A stretch of DNA of 64,000 nt from JALYNX01 sp040902845 (GCA_040902845.1 JBBDWM010000023.1:43358-107357), one strand, 5' to 3'; shown: positions 1-8,656, counted from the stretch's first letter. A program made the numbers and translations. Notes: generated by a model not told the origin, from the letters alone.

Positions 1-372
1 CACCCGGTCGCCCTGGACGACCTGGTCGTGGAACGAACACCGATTGAGGGTGTGATCGTCGAAACCGGCGCCGACTTTGCCTGCGCCCTCGACACCAAAC
101 TCGACGAAACGTTGGTGCTGGAGGGCATCGCCCGTGAGATCGTGAGCCGGGTGCAACGACTCCGCCGCGAGGCTGGTCTCGACGTGATCGACAGGATCAC
201 CCTGGCCTGGCACAGCACCGATGCTGAGGTGGAAACGGCTCTTGGCACCCATCACGATGTCATCGCCGGTGAGGTGCTGGCGAAATCGGTGACTTCATCG
301 AGCGCACCGATGGGAGAAAGGATCGATCTCGACGGTCGGTCGATCTGGCTGTCCATCGAGCCTGTCGACTAG
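1..372 (+). CDS. ileS: Isoleucyl-tRNA synthetase, C-terminal end (partial)
   Basis: The frame is open from the first base, so the gene is cut by the window edge; only about 123 C-terminal residues are visible. They read as the helical tail of the large, eukaryote-like (type 2) IleS found in Actinobacteria, with the typical stretch LEGIAREIVSRVQRLRREAG followed by D-x-I-D-R-I. The enzyme charges tRNA-Ile in the cytoplasm; its catalytic HIGH and KMSKS motifs lie outside the window. It converges on divIVA with only 6 bp between the stop codons, an actinobacterial neighbourhood. Identity is fairly certain despite the short length. Confidence 0.85.
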   Translation, partial: HPVALDDLVVERTPIEGVIVETGADFACALDTKLDETLVLEGIAREIVSRVQRLRREAGLDVIDRITLAWHSTDAEVETALGTHHDVIAGEVLAKSVTSSSAPMGERIDLDGRSIWLSIEPVD

Positions 373-378
373 AGCGGA

Positions 379-1299
379 TCAGTCGGGGTTCTCGAGCTCC
401 CCGTCGTCGTCTGCTGCTTCGTCGTCGTCACTCTCGTCCTCGTCGTCGTCACCCTTGACCTCGTCCTCGTTGTCGTCCTCGTCCTCGTCCTCGTCGTTGT
501 CCTCGCCCTCCGCTTCGTTCTCGGGCTCGGTCTCGGTGGCGTCGAGGTCCAACTTCGTCGATTCCCCGATCTCAGATACGGCAACGTCGGCCTCGTCGGT
601 CTCCTCGGCCATCTCATCGGTCCCGATCATTTCCGCGAAGGTGCCTTCAGTCCCACTGTCCGCCTCGTCGACGATGACCTCGAGATCCTCTTCCTCATCG
701 CCTTCTTGATCGTCTTCAACGTCGGAGCCGGCTTCGAGATCGTCCTCGAGCATGGCATCCAAGTCGGCTGAGTCGATCGTGGAGTCCATCTCGTCCAGTT
801 TGTCCGCCACGGTGGTGGCGAGCAACGCGAGCTGGTTCCTGACACCTGCCACCAGGACGCTCAACTCCGACATCTCGGCCAGGGCCGACTCCCGCCGCTG
901 TGCGCGGTCGGCTTCGAACGAATCGGCTTCCGTCCGAGCATCGGTAAGGGTCACATCGGCCTCGGCCCGTGCCTCCTCAAGAGCTCGATCCGCCTCGACG
1001 CGGGCGTCTTCGAGCAGTCGGTCGGCTTCGACGCGAGCCTCCCCCACTGTTTGGTCGGCGGCTTGCTGGGCCAGAATGAGCACCCGACCCACCGAGGCCT
1101 CATCCCCGCCGCCGCCAGTGCTCGTTGGCTTGCTCTGCTCCAACTCGGCGATCTTCGCCTTGGCAGCCGTCAACTCGCCATGGAGGTCGCGCAGCGCCAC
1201 CACTATCTCATCGAGGAAGTCGTCCACCTCGTCGAGGTCGTAGCCGCGGAGGGCGGTTGAAAAGGTCTTGTGCTCGATGTCGGACGGTGTGATTGGCAT
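379..1299 (-). CDS. divIVA: DivIVA-domain protein (Wag31-like) with long acidic tail
   Basis: 306 aa. The start is the ATG at 1299, preceded by GAGAGG; an upstream in-frame start only adds a non-conserved stretch. The N-terminus (PITPSDIEHKTFSTALRGYD, then DLDEVDDFLDEI) is the DivIVA membrane-curvature-sensing domain. It is followed by a coiled coil with repeated (V/A)EAD-x-x-L-x-x-AR heptads at roughly 100-150. Family role: polar or septal scaffold directing peptidoglycan synthesis. The last ~120 residues are extremely rich in Asp and Glu, unlike the usual short tail. It is the last gene of the dcw operon, 57 bp after yggT. Confidence 0.9.
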   Translation of the reverse strand: MPITPSDIEHKTFSTALRGYDLDEVDDFLDEIVVALRDLHGELTAAKAKIAELEQSKPTSTGGGGDEASVGRVLILAQQAADQTVGEARVEADRLLEDARVEADRALEEARAEADVTLTDARTEADSFEADRAQRRESALAEMSELSVLVAGVRNQLALLATTVADKLDEMDSTIDSADLDAMLEDDLEAGSDVEDDQEGDEEEDLEVIVDEADSGTEGTFAEMIGTDEMAEETDEADVAVSEIGESTKLDLDATETEPENEAEGEDNDEDEDEDDNEDEVKGDDDEDESDDDEAADDDGELENPD

Positions 1300-1356
1300 T
1301 AATGAACCTCTCGAGTTGGCCTTGAGGATACGAAACCTGCCCGCCGGCTCCAAGAA

Positions 1357-1626
1357 TCAGCCGACACGTCTCAGGATCCCGATCAGGATGTTGATTCCGA
1401 GAAGCAGCACGATCGGAGTCAAGTCGAGCATGCCGCCGCCGAGGCGGAGGGGTGGGATCACCCTGCGCAAGGGAAGGATCACCGGGTAGACGATCCGATC
1501 GAAGAAAACCGAGACCCGCCCCAACGGGTGTGTGGACGAGGTGGGTATCCAGGAGAGGATCACCCAGGCCAGCACCGCATAGAAATACACCTGGAGGATC
1601 AGGATGATGATTCCGAGGGGGTCCAA
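1357..1626 (-). CDS. YggT family membrane protein
   Basis: 89 aa. There is one N-terminal hydrophobic segment (about residues 4-26) and one C-terminal segment (about 66-86). Between them lies the family signature: W-I-P-T-S-S-T-H-P, then F-x-D-R-I-V-Y-P-V-I-L-P-L-R-R-V-I-P-P. YggT/Ycf19 proteins are small inner-membrane proteins whose genes accompany sepF and divIVA in Gram-positives; a role in division-site or osmotic functions is inferred from context only. The start codon is TTG at 1626, 2 bp after the sepF stop, with no clear ribosome site of its own, so translation is probably coupled to sepF. Confidence 0.85.
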   Translation of the reverse strand: MDPLGIIILILQVYFYAVLAWVILSWIPTSSTHPLGRVSVFFDRIVYPVILPLRRVIPPLRLGGGMLDLTPIVLLLGINILIGILRRVG

Positions 1627-1628
1627 AG

Positions 1629-2150
1629 TCAGTCGTCGAGATCGTCGATCTCGTAGGCTCCGAGGGTCGTCAAACGGCGTTTCTCGTCCCGGCTCAGGAT
1701 GATCCTCGGCGGGAGCACCAGGACCAGACCGTCTCCCACCTTTCGCATCGAGCCGTCCAGGGCGTAGATCAGCCCCGACGAGAAATCGACGACGCGACGC
1801 ACCAGATCGGGAGTTGCCCTCCTCATGTCGAGGACCACAGGTGTCCGGTCACGCACCCGGTCGGCCAGGATGCGAGCATCGCCGAACTCTTCCACCACCA
1901 GGATGTCGGACTGAACCTCGACTGGTCTCACCAGGCCGATGCTATCGGAGAAACCGGCTCGGCTCTGGGGGCGGGTGGCCGCCCTGGCTGTCGGAGGTGG
2001 CTCGACCCGGCGACTCTGTGGAATCGCCTCCACCGGGCGACGAGTGGCCTCCTCAACGACACCATTCTGGGGGCGGTCGGCGGCCTCATCATCGAGTTGG
2101 TCCTCGTCCACCAATCCGAGGTAGACGAGAGCTTTTGAAAAGAGTGACAT
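1629..2150 (-). CDS. sepF: Cell division protein SepF
   Basis: 173 aa. SepF anchors FtsZ to the membrane and bundles filaments, which matters in lineages without FtsA. The N-terminal MSLFSKALVYLGLVDED is the amphipathic membrane anchor. A proline/arginine-rich linker (about 25-75) follows, then the SepF core (about 80-165) with V-V-L-D-M-R and V-D-F-x-S-G-L-I-Y-A-L-D-G-S-M-R-K-V-G. The ATG has GGAG 8 nt upstream. It lies between yggS and yggT as in other actinobacteria, and FtsZ in this window carries a DIPTF-type C-terminal peptide that would be its partner. Confidence 0.93.
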   Translation of the reverse strand: MSLFSKALVYLGLVDEDQLDDEAADRPQNGVVEEATRRPVEAIPQSRRVEPPPTARAATRPQSRAGFSDSIGLVRPVEVQSDILVVEEFGDARILADRVRDRTPVVLDMRRATPDLVRRVVDFSSGLIYALDGSMRKVGDGLVLVLPPRIILSRDEKRRLTTLGAYEIDDLDD

Positions 2151-2165
2151 TCACCCACTCCAGGG

Positions 2166-2819
2166 TCAGGTTCGGGAGCCAAAGATAGCCCGTCCGACAC
2201 GGATCAACGAGGCACCTTCCTCGATGGCGATCTCGAAATCGTCGGTCATCCCCATCGACAACTCCCGGACCTGGCCGTGAAGTTCCGCGAGCTGGTCCCT
2301 GATCCGCCGCAGCTCGCCAAAATGGGGGCGCATCAACTCGGGGTCCTCGCTGAGTGGCGGAATCGCCATCAGCCCCCGCACTTCGATACCGAGGTCGAGG
2401 AGTGTCTCGTGCAGGGCCACCACATCGTCGAACTCGGCGCCTGCCTTTTGGGGCTCGGACCCGGTGTTGACCTGGATCAGAACCGGCGGAGCGAGGCCGA
2501 CCCCCTTGGCCCATGAATATGCCAACGATTCGCGATCCATGGAATGGAGCAGGTGGGTCACAGGGCGGACCAGACGTGTCTTGTTGGTTTGAAGGGCACC
2601 GATGAAATGCCATCTGATGTCGTCGGGGAGGGCTCCCGCCTTCTCCGCCATCTCCTGGGCCCGATTCTCGCCGAAGTCCCGATGACCGATCTCGTAGAGG
2701 TGGCGGATGTCGGATATGGGTTTCGATTTGGAGACGGCCACCAGAGTGATATCGGATGGATCCCGGCCACTGCGTCGGGCGGCCGTACCGATCCGGTCGA
2801 TGACCTCCTCGTAGCTCAT
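2166..2819 (-). CDS. YggS/PROSC family pyridoxal phosphate homeostasis protein
   Basis: 217 aa. The start chosen is the ATG at 2819, which overlaps the pgeF stop as ATGA; an in-frame ATG three codons upstream is also possible. It is a single-domain alanine-racemase-like TIM barrel. LVAVSKSKP carries the PLP lysine (about K31), then come FGENRAQE, WHFIGALQTNK, QVNTGSEPQKAG and SMGMTDDFEIAIEEG...IRVGRAIFG, all family hallmarks. YggS proteins bind PLP without known catalysis and buffer PLP levels. The gene is the usual neighbour of sepF in Gram-positive dcw regions. Confidence 0.93.
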   Translation of the reverse strand: MSYEEVIDRIGTAARRSGRDPSDITLVAVSKSKPISDIRHLYEIGHRDFGENRAQEMAEKAGALPDDIRWHFIGALQTNKTRLVRPVTHLLHSMDRESLAYSWAKGVGLAPPVLIQVNTGSEPQKAGAEFDDVVALHETLLDLGIEVRGLMAIPPLSEDPELMRPHFGELRRIRDQLAELHGQVRELSMGMTDDFEIAIEEGASLIRVGRAIFGSRT

Positions 2820-3439
2820 GGGAGCCATCCGACGGTGGCCAGTCGCTCCGACGTCTGATCCCTGCGATAACTGAACCATCCGGGTTGATGCAACGTGCAC
2901 GAATCGGCGCCCCAGATTTCGAGTCCTGAGAGTTCGGCGGTGAGCGAGGCGACGAGATCGACCGAGTTGGTGCCCCAACTCGTCACTGCCCTGAAATCGT
3001 AGAACTTTGTGGCGACTTCCTCGCCAACCTCGAAACAGCAGGGCCCGATGCCAGGGCCGACAGCGGCGTGAGTTGGGGTATGACCGGCTTGTGCCATCTC
3101 GGTGCGCAGCCGCGTCAGCAAGCCGGCACCGGCACCACGCCAGCCGGCATGGGCCACACCCACTGCGCCGGGAGCACGGAGAACCACCCCGTAGCAGTCT
3201 GCGGTGAACACGACCAGCGGAAGACCGGAGACCGTCGACCAGACACCATCCCCCTCGCCGACCTCTCCCGACTTGTGCGCCCGGTGGACGACGTTGCCAT
3301 GGATCTGACGGATCGATGCCCACTCGTGGGGCAGGCCCAGAGCATCGGACACCGCAGCATGGGACGTGGGATCCAGCCGTTGGTCACCGTCACCGGCCTC
3401 GGTGAACGCCACCCCGTCCACACCGGGGGGTCGGATCAT
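2816..3439 (-). CDS. pgeF: Peptidoglycan editing factor / multicopper polyphenol oxidase (YfiH, LACC1) family
   Basis: 207 aa. Family motifs are present: RQIHGNVVH, FTADCYGVVL, GVAHAGWRGAGAGLL and AVGPGIGPCCFEVG, whose His/Cys residues bind metal in this fold. YfiH/PgeF enzymes have been linked to purine nucleoside cleavage and to removal of mis-incorporated peptidoglycan precursors. Its location directly after ftsZ fits the peptidoglycan link but does not decide the substrate. The gene is short compared with typical ~240-aa members, mainly at the N-terminus. The ATG overlaps the ftsZ stop as ATGA. Confidence 0.88.
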   Translation of the reverse strand: MIRPPGVDGVAFTEAGDGDQRLDPTSHAAVSDALGLPHEWASIRQIHGNVVHRAHKSGEVGEGDGVWSTVSGLPLVVFTADCYGVVLRAPGAVGVAHAGWRGAGAGLLTRLRTEMAQAGHTPTHAAVGPGIGPCCFEVGEEVATKFYDFRAVTSWGTNSVDLVASLTAELSGLEIWGADSCTLHQPGWFSYRRDQTSERLATVGWLP

Positions 3440-4482
3440 CCCTGGACGAATGTCGGGATGTCGAGTACATCCTCGTCGTAATCCGAGGCGACGGAAGCCC
3501 GGGTGGGGCGGCTGCCACTGCTTCGTTGACCGCGGCGCATCTCAAACCCGGCGGCGATCACGGTGACTTTCATCTCCTGATCGAGATCGTCGTCGACGAT
3601 CGCCCCGAAAATGATGTCGGCATCTTCGTGGGCATGATCCGCGACCACACGTGCCGCCTCGGTTGCCTCGTGAAGAGTCATCTCCGAGGGGCCCGCCACC
3701 GAAAGAAGGACCCCCTTTGCACCTTCCATCGAGGTCTCGAGCATCGGGCTGGAGATTGCTCGTTCAGCGGCCTGCTTCGCCCGGTTCTCCCCGGTGGCCC
3801 GGCCGATACCCATCACCGCCGACCCGGCGTCGGCCATGATCGTTCGCACATCGGCAAAGTCGACGTTGATCAAACCCGGGGTGGTGATCAGATCGGTGAT
3901 CCCGGTGACCCCGCTCATCAGCACATCATCGGCGAGCCGGAACGTCTCGAGAATCGGCGCATTGGGATCGCCCACGTCGAGGAGCCGATCATTGGGTATC
4001 ACGATCAGGGTGTCGACTGCGTCCTTGAGGGCCTCGATTCCCTGCTCGGCGTACACCGCCCGGCGTCTCCCCTCGAACCCGAACGGCCTGGTGACGACAC
4101 CGACGGTGAGGGCCCCGACCGAACGCGCCACTTGGGCAACGATGGGAGCGCCACCGGTCCCGGTGCCACCGCCCTCTCCTGCCGTGATGAACACCATGTC
4201 CGAGCCCTTGAGGGCGTCCTCCAATTCGGCCCGATGCTCTTCGGCAGCTGCCCGGCCGATCTCGGGGTTGGCGCCGGCGCCCAGACCTCTGGTGACCTCA
4301 CGACCGATATCGAGTTTGACATCGGCGTCACTCATCAGAAGCGCCTGAGCATCGGTGTTGAGGGCGATGAACTCAACGCCCCGCACCCCGGCCTCGACCA
4401 TGCGGTTGACGGCGTTGACCCCACCGCCACCGATTCCTACCACTTTGATCACGGCCAGATAGCCGCCACTCGCTGAACTCAC
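3436..4482 (-). CDS. ftsZ: Cell division GTPase FtsZ
   Basis: 348 aa. I place the start at the GTG at 4482, because the alternative TTG at 4494 lies within the ribosome-binding sequence (TTGGAGGTATCC-GTG). The GTP-binding loop GIGGGGVNAV is near residues 16-25, the tubulin signature GGGTGTG at about 104-110, and the T7-loop region N-V-D-F-A-D-V is intact. The C-terminal linker is short (about 30 residues, S/R-rich). It ends in an acidic stretch plus DIPTFVQG, the conserved peptide that recruits SepF. No ftsA lies in the cluster, as in other actinobacteria. The gene is preceded by a 103-bp gap with an inverted repeat, unusual inside this overlapping operon. Confidence 0.97.
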   Translation of the reverse strand: MSSASGGYLAVIKVVGIGGGGVNAVNRMVEAGVRGVEFIALNTDAQALLMSDADVKLDIGREVTRGLGAGANPEIGRAAAEEHRAELEDALKGSDMVFITAGEGGGTGTGGAPIVAQVARSVGALTVGVVTRPFGFEGRRRAVYAEQGIEALKDAVDTLIVIPNDRLLDVGDPNAPILETFRLADDVLMSGVTGITDLITTPGLINVDFADVRTIMADAGSAVMGIGRATGENRAKQAAERAISSPMLETSMEGAKGVLLSVAGPSEMTLHEATEAARVVADHAHEDADIIFGAIVDDDLDQEMKVTVIAAGFEMRRGQRSSGSRPTRASVASDYDEDVLDIPTFVQG

Positions 4483-4514
4483 GGATACCTCCAAAGGGAA
4501 ATCGAAAGCTGAAG

Positions 4515-4560
4515 TAGAGGTTTAATGGTCGCCTCGCGGTAAGTAAACCCCAAACCTCTA
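4515..4560 (-). promoter_or_regulatory. Inverted repeat in the ftsQ-ftsZ gap (ftsZ leader)
   Basis: TAGAGGTTT (4515-4523) and AAACCTCTA (4552-4560) form a perfect 9-bp inverted repeat with a 28-nt loop. The same left arm can also pair with TAAACC at 4544-4549. It lies 33-78 nt upstream of the GTG start of ftsZ, in one of the few real gaps of the operon. A separate ftsZ promoter or an mRNA processing hairpin would fit; no convincing -35/-10 pair was found. Confidence 0.5.
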
Positions 4561-4585
4561 AGGCTCAAGTACACCTTCAAGGTTT

Positions 4586-5329
4586 TCATGTTGGCGGTGT
4601 CACCGCAGGATGGGCGGGCGCAATCAGGATCAGAACCGAGCCCCGCACTGGTCTCTGTGCGAGCAGAGCGGTGAGACTTCGGGCCTTGGCGTCCATTTCG
4701 ACAGCCCTCCCCAATCTCACCTCATACCCCGACACCGTCCCCCAAAGCTCACCGTTCACCCTCATCCGGATCGTGGTTCCTGCCCGCAATGTCTCGGGCA
4801 AACCGGCGACAAACTCCAATGCCCCGAGGAGGTCGCGTGAAGACTCGCTCTCGGCGAAGGGCACTTCGGGCAATTGGATCCAGGCCATGGTGTCGTCGGG
4901 GGTCTCAGGGGAAGGCAGGACCACCCCGTCGATCGCGTGATGAGCCCAACCTCCGGCAGTCTCCACCCAGGCGAGCGCCACCCGCTCCTCAATCCGAACG
5001 ACGAGACGGTCGGGCCAGTCGCGCACCACGGAGGCGCTCTCGACCCAAGGGTCGGCTAGCAGCGCATCCTCCACCCGTCCCGGCTGGACCAGGATCATCG
5101 GGGTCCCCGCGACCACCCCGAGATCGGCCAGGGTGCCAAAGGTCTTGCTGGAGGCCACTCCGGTGGCGGCCACCTCGTTCACGCTGAGCCATGGCGACAG
5201 CAGGATCCAGGCGGTGATCCCACCCAGGACCAGGGCGACGATGAGCTTGAGGAGCCGGCCGATCTTGCGGCGCGCCCGATCCTCTGCCACCACCCGGCGC
5301 CGCTCTTTGAGTCTCGGATCGATGCTCAT
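4586..5329 (-). CDS. ftsQ: Cell division protein FtsQ (POTRA domain)
   Basis: 247 aa. A basic cytoplasmic N-terminus (RLKERRRVVAEDRARRK) is followed by one transmembrane helix (about 27-47), then the POTRA domain (about 48-118: S-V-N-E-V-A-A-T-G-V...) and the FtsQ beta domain with W-P-D-R-L-V-V-R-I-E-E-R-V-A-L-A. It is a bitopic divisome protein linking FtsL/FtsB and FtsW/FtsI. The start ATG overlaps the murB stop (ATGA). The conserved position after murB and before ftsZ supports the call. Confidence 0.92.
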   Translation of the reverse strand: MSIDPRLKERRRVVAEDRARRKIGRLLKLIVALVLGGITAWILLSPWLSVNEVAATGVASSKTFGTLADLGVVAGTPMILVQPGRVEDALLADPWVESASVVRDWPDRLVVRIEERVALAWVETAGGWAHHAIDGVVLPSPETPDDTMAWIQLPEVPFAESESSRDLLGALEFVAGLPETLRAGTTIRMRVNGELWGTVSGYEVRLGRAVEMDAKARSLTALLAQRPVRGSVLILIAPAHPAVTPPT

Positions 5330-6225
5330 TCCTCGAATCCCACAAATTGAATCTCGGGCTCAAGGATGGTGCCGGTCTCTTGGAAGACGCGGTCTTTCAC
5401 CAAGCCGACCAACTCGAGGATGTCGGCCGATGTCGCCACGGGGCCGGCCACGAAGAAGTTGGCGTGCTTCTTGGATACCGAGACATCCCCCACTTTCAGA
5501 CCCTTCAGGCCGAGCGAATCGATCAACTCCCCGGCGGTGGTTCCCTCCGGGTTCTTGAAGACACTTCCGGCGTTGAAAGTCCCTCCGGGTTGATGATCCC
5601 GACGCCATCGAGTGATGCGGCGAAGTTCCAGGAGGCCGGTTTCGATATCTCCTTCCCCGGTGGCGAAGACCGCCTCTATGACCACCTCGGTCGGCCTCAG
5701 GTTGGAGTGCCGATAGCTGAGATCGAGAGACTCGGGCCCACGGGTCGAAATGGTGCCGTCGCCAAGGTCGACGACCGTGGCCTCAATCAGACGCTCCCTG
5801 GTCTCCACACCGAAGCAGCCTGCGTTCTGACGAACCGCCCCACCCACCGACCCGGGCACCCCCACAAAGAACTCGAGGCCGCTCCGACCGGCGTTGACGG
5901 TGGCCCTGGCCAACTGGGGTAACGACACTGCCGAGCCGGCCGTCGTCTTGGCCCCTTCGATCTCGATCTTGGCGAACCCCGAGCCGAGACGAATCACCAG
6001 CCCGGGGAAACCGCCATCGGCCACCACCAGGTTGGAGCCACGACCCAGCACCAGGACCGGCATCCCGGCGAGCTCCCCTGTGGCGGACAGATCCACCAGT
6101 GCCGCCAGGTCGTCACAAACCACGAAATAGCGAGCCGGCCCTCCGGATTTGTAGGTGGTGTGGGGCCCGAGGGGCACGTCACGAGCCACGACTCCTCGTG
6201 TCACCAGGTCCTCGATCCCGCTCAT
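5326..6225 (-). CDS. murB: UDP-N-acetylenolpyruvoylglucosamine reductase MurB
   Basis: 299 aa, a type II-sized MurB. The FAD-binding segments are clear: TTYKSGGPARYF, V-L-G-R-G-S-N-L-V-V-A-D-G-G-F, and G-V-P-G-S-V-G-G-A-V-R-Q-N-A-G. The substrate/catalytic part has YRHSNLRP, AGSVFKNPEG with the catalytic Ser, SLGLKGLKVGD, and the terminal E-P-E-I-Q-F-V-G. It reduces UDP-GlcNAc-enolpyruvate to UDP-MurNAc with NADPH in the cytoplasm. Four-nucleotide overlaps join it to murC upstream and ftsQ downstream. Confidence 0.96.
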   Translation of the reverse strand: MSGIEDLVTRGVVARDVPLGPHTTYKSGGPARYFVVCDDLAALVDLSATGELAGMPVLVLGRGSNLVVADGGFPGLVIRLGSGFAKIEIEGAKTTAGSAVSLPQLARATVNAGRSGLEFFVGVPGSVGGAVRQNAGCFGVETRERLIEATVVDLGDGTISTRGPESLDLSYRHSNLRPTEVVIEAVFATGEGDIETGLLELRRITRWRRDHQPGGTFNAGSVFKNPEGTTAGELIDSLGLKGLKVGDVSVSKKHANFFVAGPVATSADILELVGLVKDRVFQETGTILEPEIQFVGFEE

Positions 6226-7580
6226 CGTTCCTCGGCAAGCATCGCGGCCAACTCGGTCGGGAGCACGGTGATGTCCCCGGCACCCATCGTCAGGACCAGG
6301 TCGCCTTCGGCCACACGGTCAACGAGGAAGCGGGCCAGATCGCCCTTGTGCGCCAAATAGTGGACCTCCCGTCCCCGACGCCGCACCGCCTCGGCTACCA
6401 GCTCGCCGGTGACACCGGGGACCGGCTCCTCGCGGGAGCCGTAGACGTCGGTGACGACCACGATGTCTGCGGCACTCAAGGCCTCGCCGAAATCGTCCTG
6501 GAGACGCTCGGTGCGGCTGTAGAGATGTGGTTGGAACACCGCCCAGACCCGTCCCGGGACCACGCCCACCGCTGCGCTGAGCGTCGCCGCCACCTCCGTC
6601 GGGTGGTGTGCGTAATCGTCGATCAAGGTGACTCCGGCTACGACCCCGCGGTGCTCCCATCGGCGGCCGACGCCATTGAACTCGGCAACGCCCTCTGCGC
6701 AGGCCTGGAGGTCATATCCGAGAGTCGCGAGGAGACTCAGGGCACCCGCGGCATTCCGAGCGTTGTGGAGCCCCGGCCGACGCAGGTGGATGGCGGCTTC
6801 GGCCTCAGGTCCGGTCAGGGTGAATCTGGCGCCGCCCTGGCTTGGGGTGAAGTCACGGATTCGCCAGGTTGCCGAGGGGTCGAGGCCATAGGTGACCGCA
6901 CCCACTCGTTCCGCCACCTGTGCCGAGCCCATGTCATCGAGACAGGCCACAACCGGGCCACTCACCCATGAGGCAACGGCAACGAAGGTCTCCAGAAGCT
7001 CCCCTGGGGACCCGAAATGCTCGACATGCTCCGACTCGACATTGGTCACGACAAGGCCAACCAGGTCGAGGCTCTCAAAGGTGCGAAACGCTTCGTCGGC
7101 CTCCAGGACTAGGAGCGGGTCTGCGCCGAAATGACCATTGGTGCCCAGGTCCGCGAGATCACCACCGACTATGAACGACGGATCGACCCCGGCGGCGCGG
7201 AGACCGGTGATGATCAGGGCCGTGGTCGTCGTCTTGCCGTGGGTCCCGGTGGCCCCGATGGTGGGAAGCAACCCGGTCAATTCCTGAAGGAGACGCGGAC
7301 GACGCCACACCGAAACCCCGGCTTCGGCCGCCGCGGCCAGTTCCGGGTCAAGATCGGGAACGGCCGAGGAGGCGACCACCAGGTCGACTGCCGAAACCAC
7401 CTCGGGATGGTGGCCGGTGTAGGTCTCGACGCCGACGTCACCCAAGCGATCCAGGGTGGAGCCGCCGCGAAGGTCGGAACCGGAGACCTGATGGCCCATT
7501 CCGACGAGGACACGGGCAATGGCGCTCATGCCCGCCCCACCGGCGCCGACCAAATGGATTCGATCCTGCTCGAGTCTCAT
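6222..7580 (-). CDS. murC: UDP-N-acetylmuramate--L-alanine ligase MurC
   Basis: 452 aa. An N-terminal Rossmann-like UDP-MurNAc domain (HLVGAGGAGMSAIA, about 9-22) is followed by the ATP loop TGTHGKTTTT at 111-120. The middle domain has L-V-L-E-A-D-E-A-F and T-N-V-E-S-E-H-V-E-H-F, and the C-terminal ligase domain has D-D-Y-A-H-H-P-T-E and F-Q-P-H-L-Y-S-R-T. It adds the first amino acid of the stem peptide. Both junctions (murG/murC and murC/murB) are ATGA overlaps. Confidence 0.97.
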   Translation of the reverse strand: MRLEQDRIHLVGAGGAGMSAIARVLVGMGHQVSGSDLRGGSTLDRLGDVGVETYTGHHPEVVSAVDLVVASSAVPDLDPELAAAAEAGVSVWRRPRLLQELTGLLPTIGATGTHGKTTTTALIITGLRAAGVDPSFIVGGDLADLGTNGHFGADPLLVLEADEAFRTFESLDLVGLVVTNVESEHVEHFGSPGELLETFVAVASWVSGPVVACLDDMGSAQVAERVGAVTYGLDPSATWRIRDFTPSQGGARFTLTGPEAEAAIHLRRPGLHNARNAAGALSLLATLGYDLQACAEGVAEFNGVGRRWEHRGVVAGVTLIDDYAHHPTEVAATLSAAVGVVPGRVWAVFQPHLYSRTERLQDDFGEALSAADIVVVTDVYGSREEPVPGVTGELVAEAVRRRGREVHYLAHKGDLARFLVDRVAEGDLVLTMGAGDITVLPTELAAMLAEER

Positions 7581-8656
7581 TCAGCCGCCTCGAGCATGGC
7601 TGTTGCTATCGCGAGTGCGGCGTGGGGCCTGCCGATCCGCCGCGAGGACTCCCCCATTTTCCCCAATGCCAGCGGATCGAGGAGAGTGGTGGCAACCACC
7701 TCGGGCAGACGGCCGAGCTCGGCCTCCGCCAGCACCACGGCGGCTCCGGCGTTGCCGAGATGGGCGGCGTTTGCGGTCTGATGGCCGTGGGATCCGAACT
7801 CTCCGGGGACCAGGATGGAGGGTGTCCCGGTTGCGGTCAGTTCGGCGACACCACCACCGGCGCGCCCCACCACCAGATGAGAGGCCGCATAGAAGAGATC
7901 CATTCGATCCTCGAAACCGAGACGGGCCCAGGTGACAGCCGGCGAGGCCGGTCTTGAGACGAGGGCGTCGACATGGGAAGGGCCGGCGATGTGGACGACT
8001 TGAATCGGTGGGCCCTCCCACTGCGCGCACATGACGGCAACGGCTTCGTTGAGGGCAGCTGCGCCCAGAGAGCCGCCAAACACTCCAAGGACCGGGTGAT
8101 CCGGGACCAGCGAATAGCGCTCCCTCGCTTGGGGGCGTAGGGCTGCCCGATCGAAGTCGGAGAGCACACGTCGCACCGGGTTCCCCACCCATTCGCCCCG
8201 ACTCAGACCCGGGGTGTGGGGAAACGATCCAAAACTGCGCAACGCCCAACGCGAGGCCACGCGATTGGCGAGACCGGCCTCGGCATTCTGCTCGGCAACC
8301 ATCAGACGCACGTGAGCCTTGCGCGCCGCAAGCCCGGTCGGGACGGTGACATAACCGCCCATGGCAAGGGCGACCCGCACCCGGCGCTCCGTCATGGCCC
8401 GGGCAACGACGTCCCTGGCCCGCCACACCAAACGGGGAAGGGTCAGATTCTGGATCGATGCAGAGCGCCGCAGACCCATCATCTCCACCTGGAGGAATGG
8501 GAACCCGGCTCGGGGATACACATCGGCCTCCATCCGGTCGCCGCCCACAAACATGATTTCGTCTTTGGGGACACCGAGGCCCATCAAAGCTTCGCCGACC
8601 GCCAGACCCGGGAACACATGGCCTCCCGTGCCTGCGGCAGCGATCAGAAAGCTCAT
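7577..8656 (-). CDS. murG: Peripheral glycosyltransferase MurG
   Basis: 359 aa from the ATG at 8656, which overlaps the ftsW stop (ATGA); the longer open frame upstream has no MurG similarity. The GT28 N-terminus AAAGTGGHVFPGLAVGEAL is complete. The UDP-GlcNAc-binding domain shows VFGGSLGAAALNEAV, H-I-A-G-P and G-R-A-G-G-G-V-A-E-L-T-A-T-G-T-P-S-I-L-V-P. MurG adds GlcNAc to lipid I to make lipid II on the cytoplasmic membrane face. Order ftsW-murG-murC is the standard dcw arrangement. Confidence 0.96.
   Translation of the reverse strand: MSFLIAAAGTGGHVFPGLAVGEALMGLGVPKDEIMFVGGDRMEADVYPRAGFPFLQVEMMGLRRSASIQNLTLPRLVWRARDVVARAMTERRVRVALAMGGYVTVPTGLAARKAHVRLMVAEQNAEAGLANRVASRWALRSFGSFPHTPGLSRGEWVGNPVRRVLSDFDRAALRPQARERYSLVPDHPVLGVFGGSLGAAALNEAVAVMCAQWEGPPIQVVHIAGPSHVDALVSRPASPAVTWARLGFEDRMDLFYAASHLVVGRAGGGVAELTATGTPSILVPGEFGSHGHQTANAAHLGNAGAAVVLAEAELGRLPEVVATTLLDPLALGKMGESSRRIGRPHAALAIATAMLEAAE

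Noticed and set aside
3526..4476. A 316-codon open frame opposite ftsZ
   Set aside because: Antisense shadow of ftsZ without motifs.
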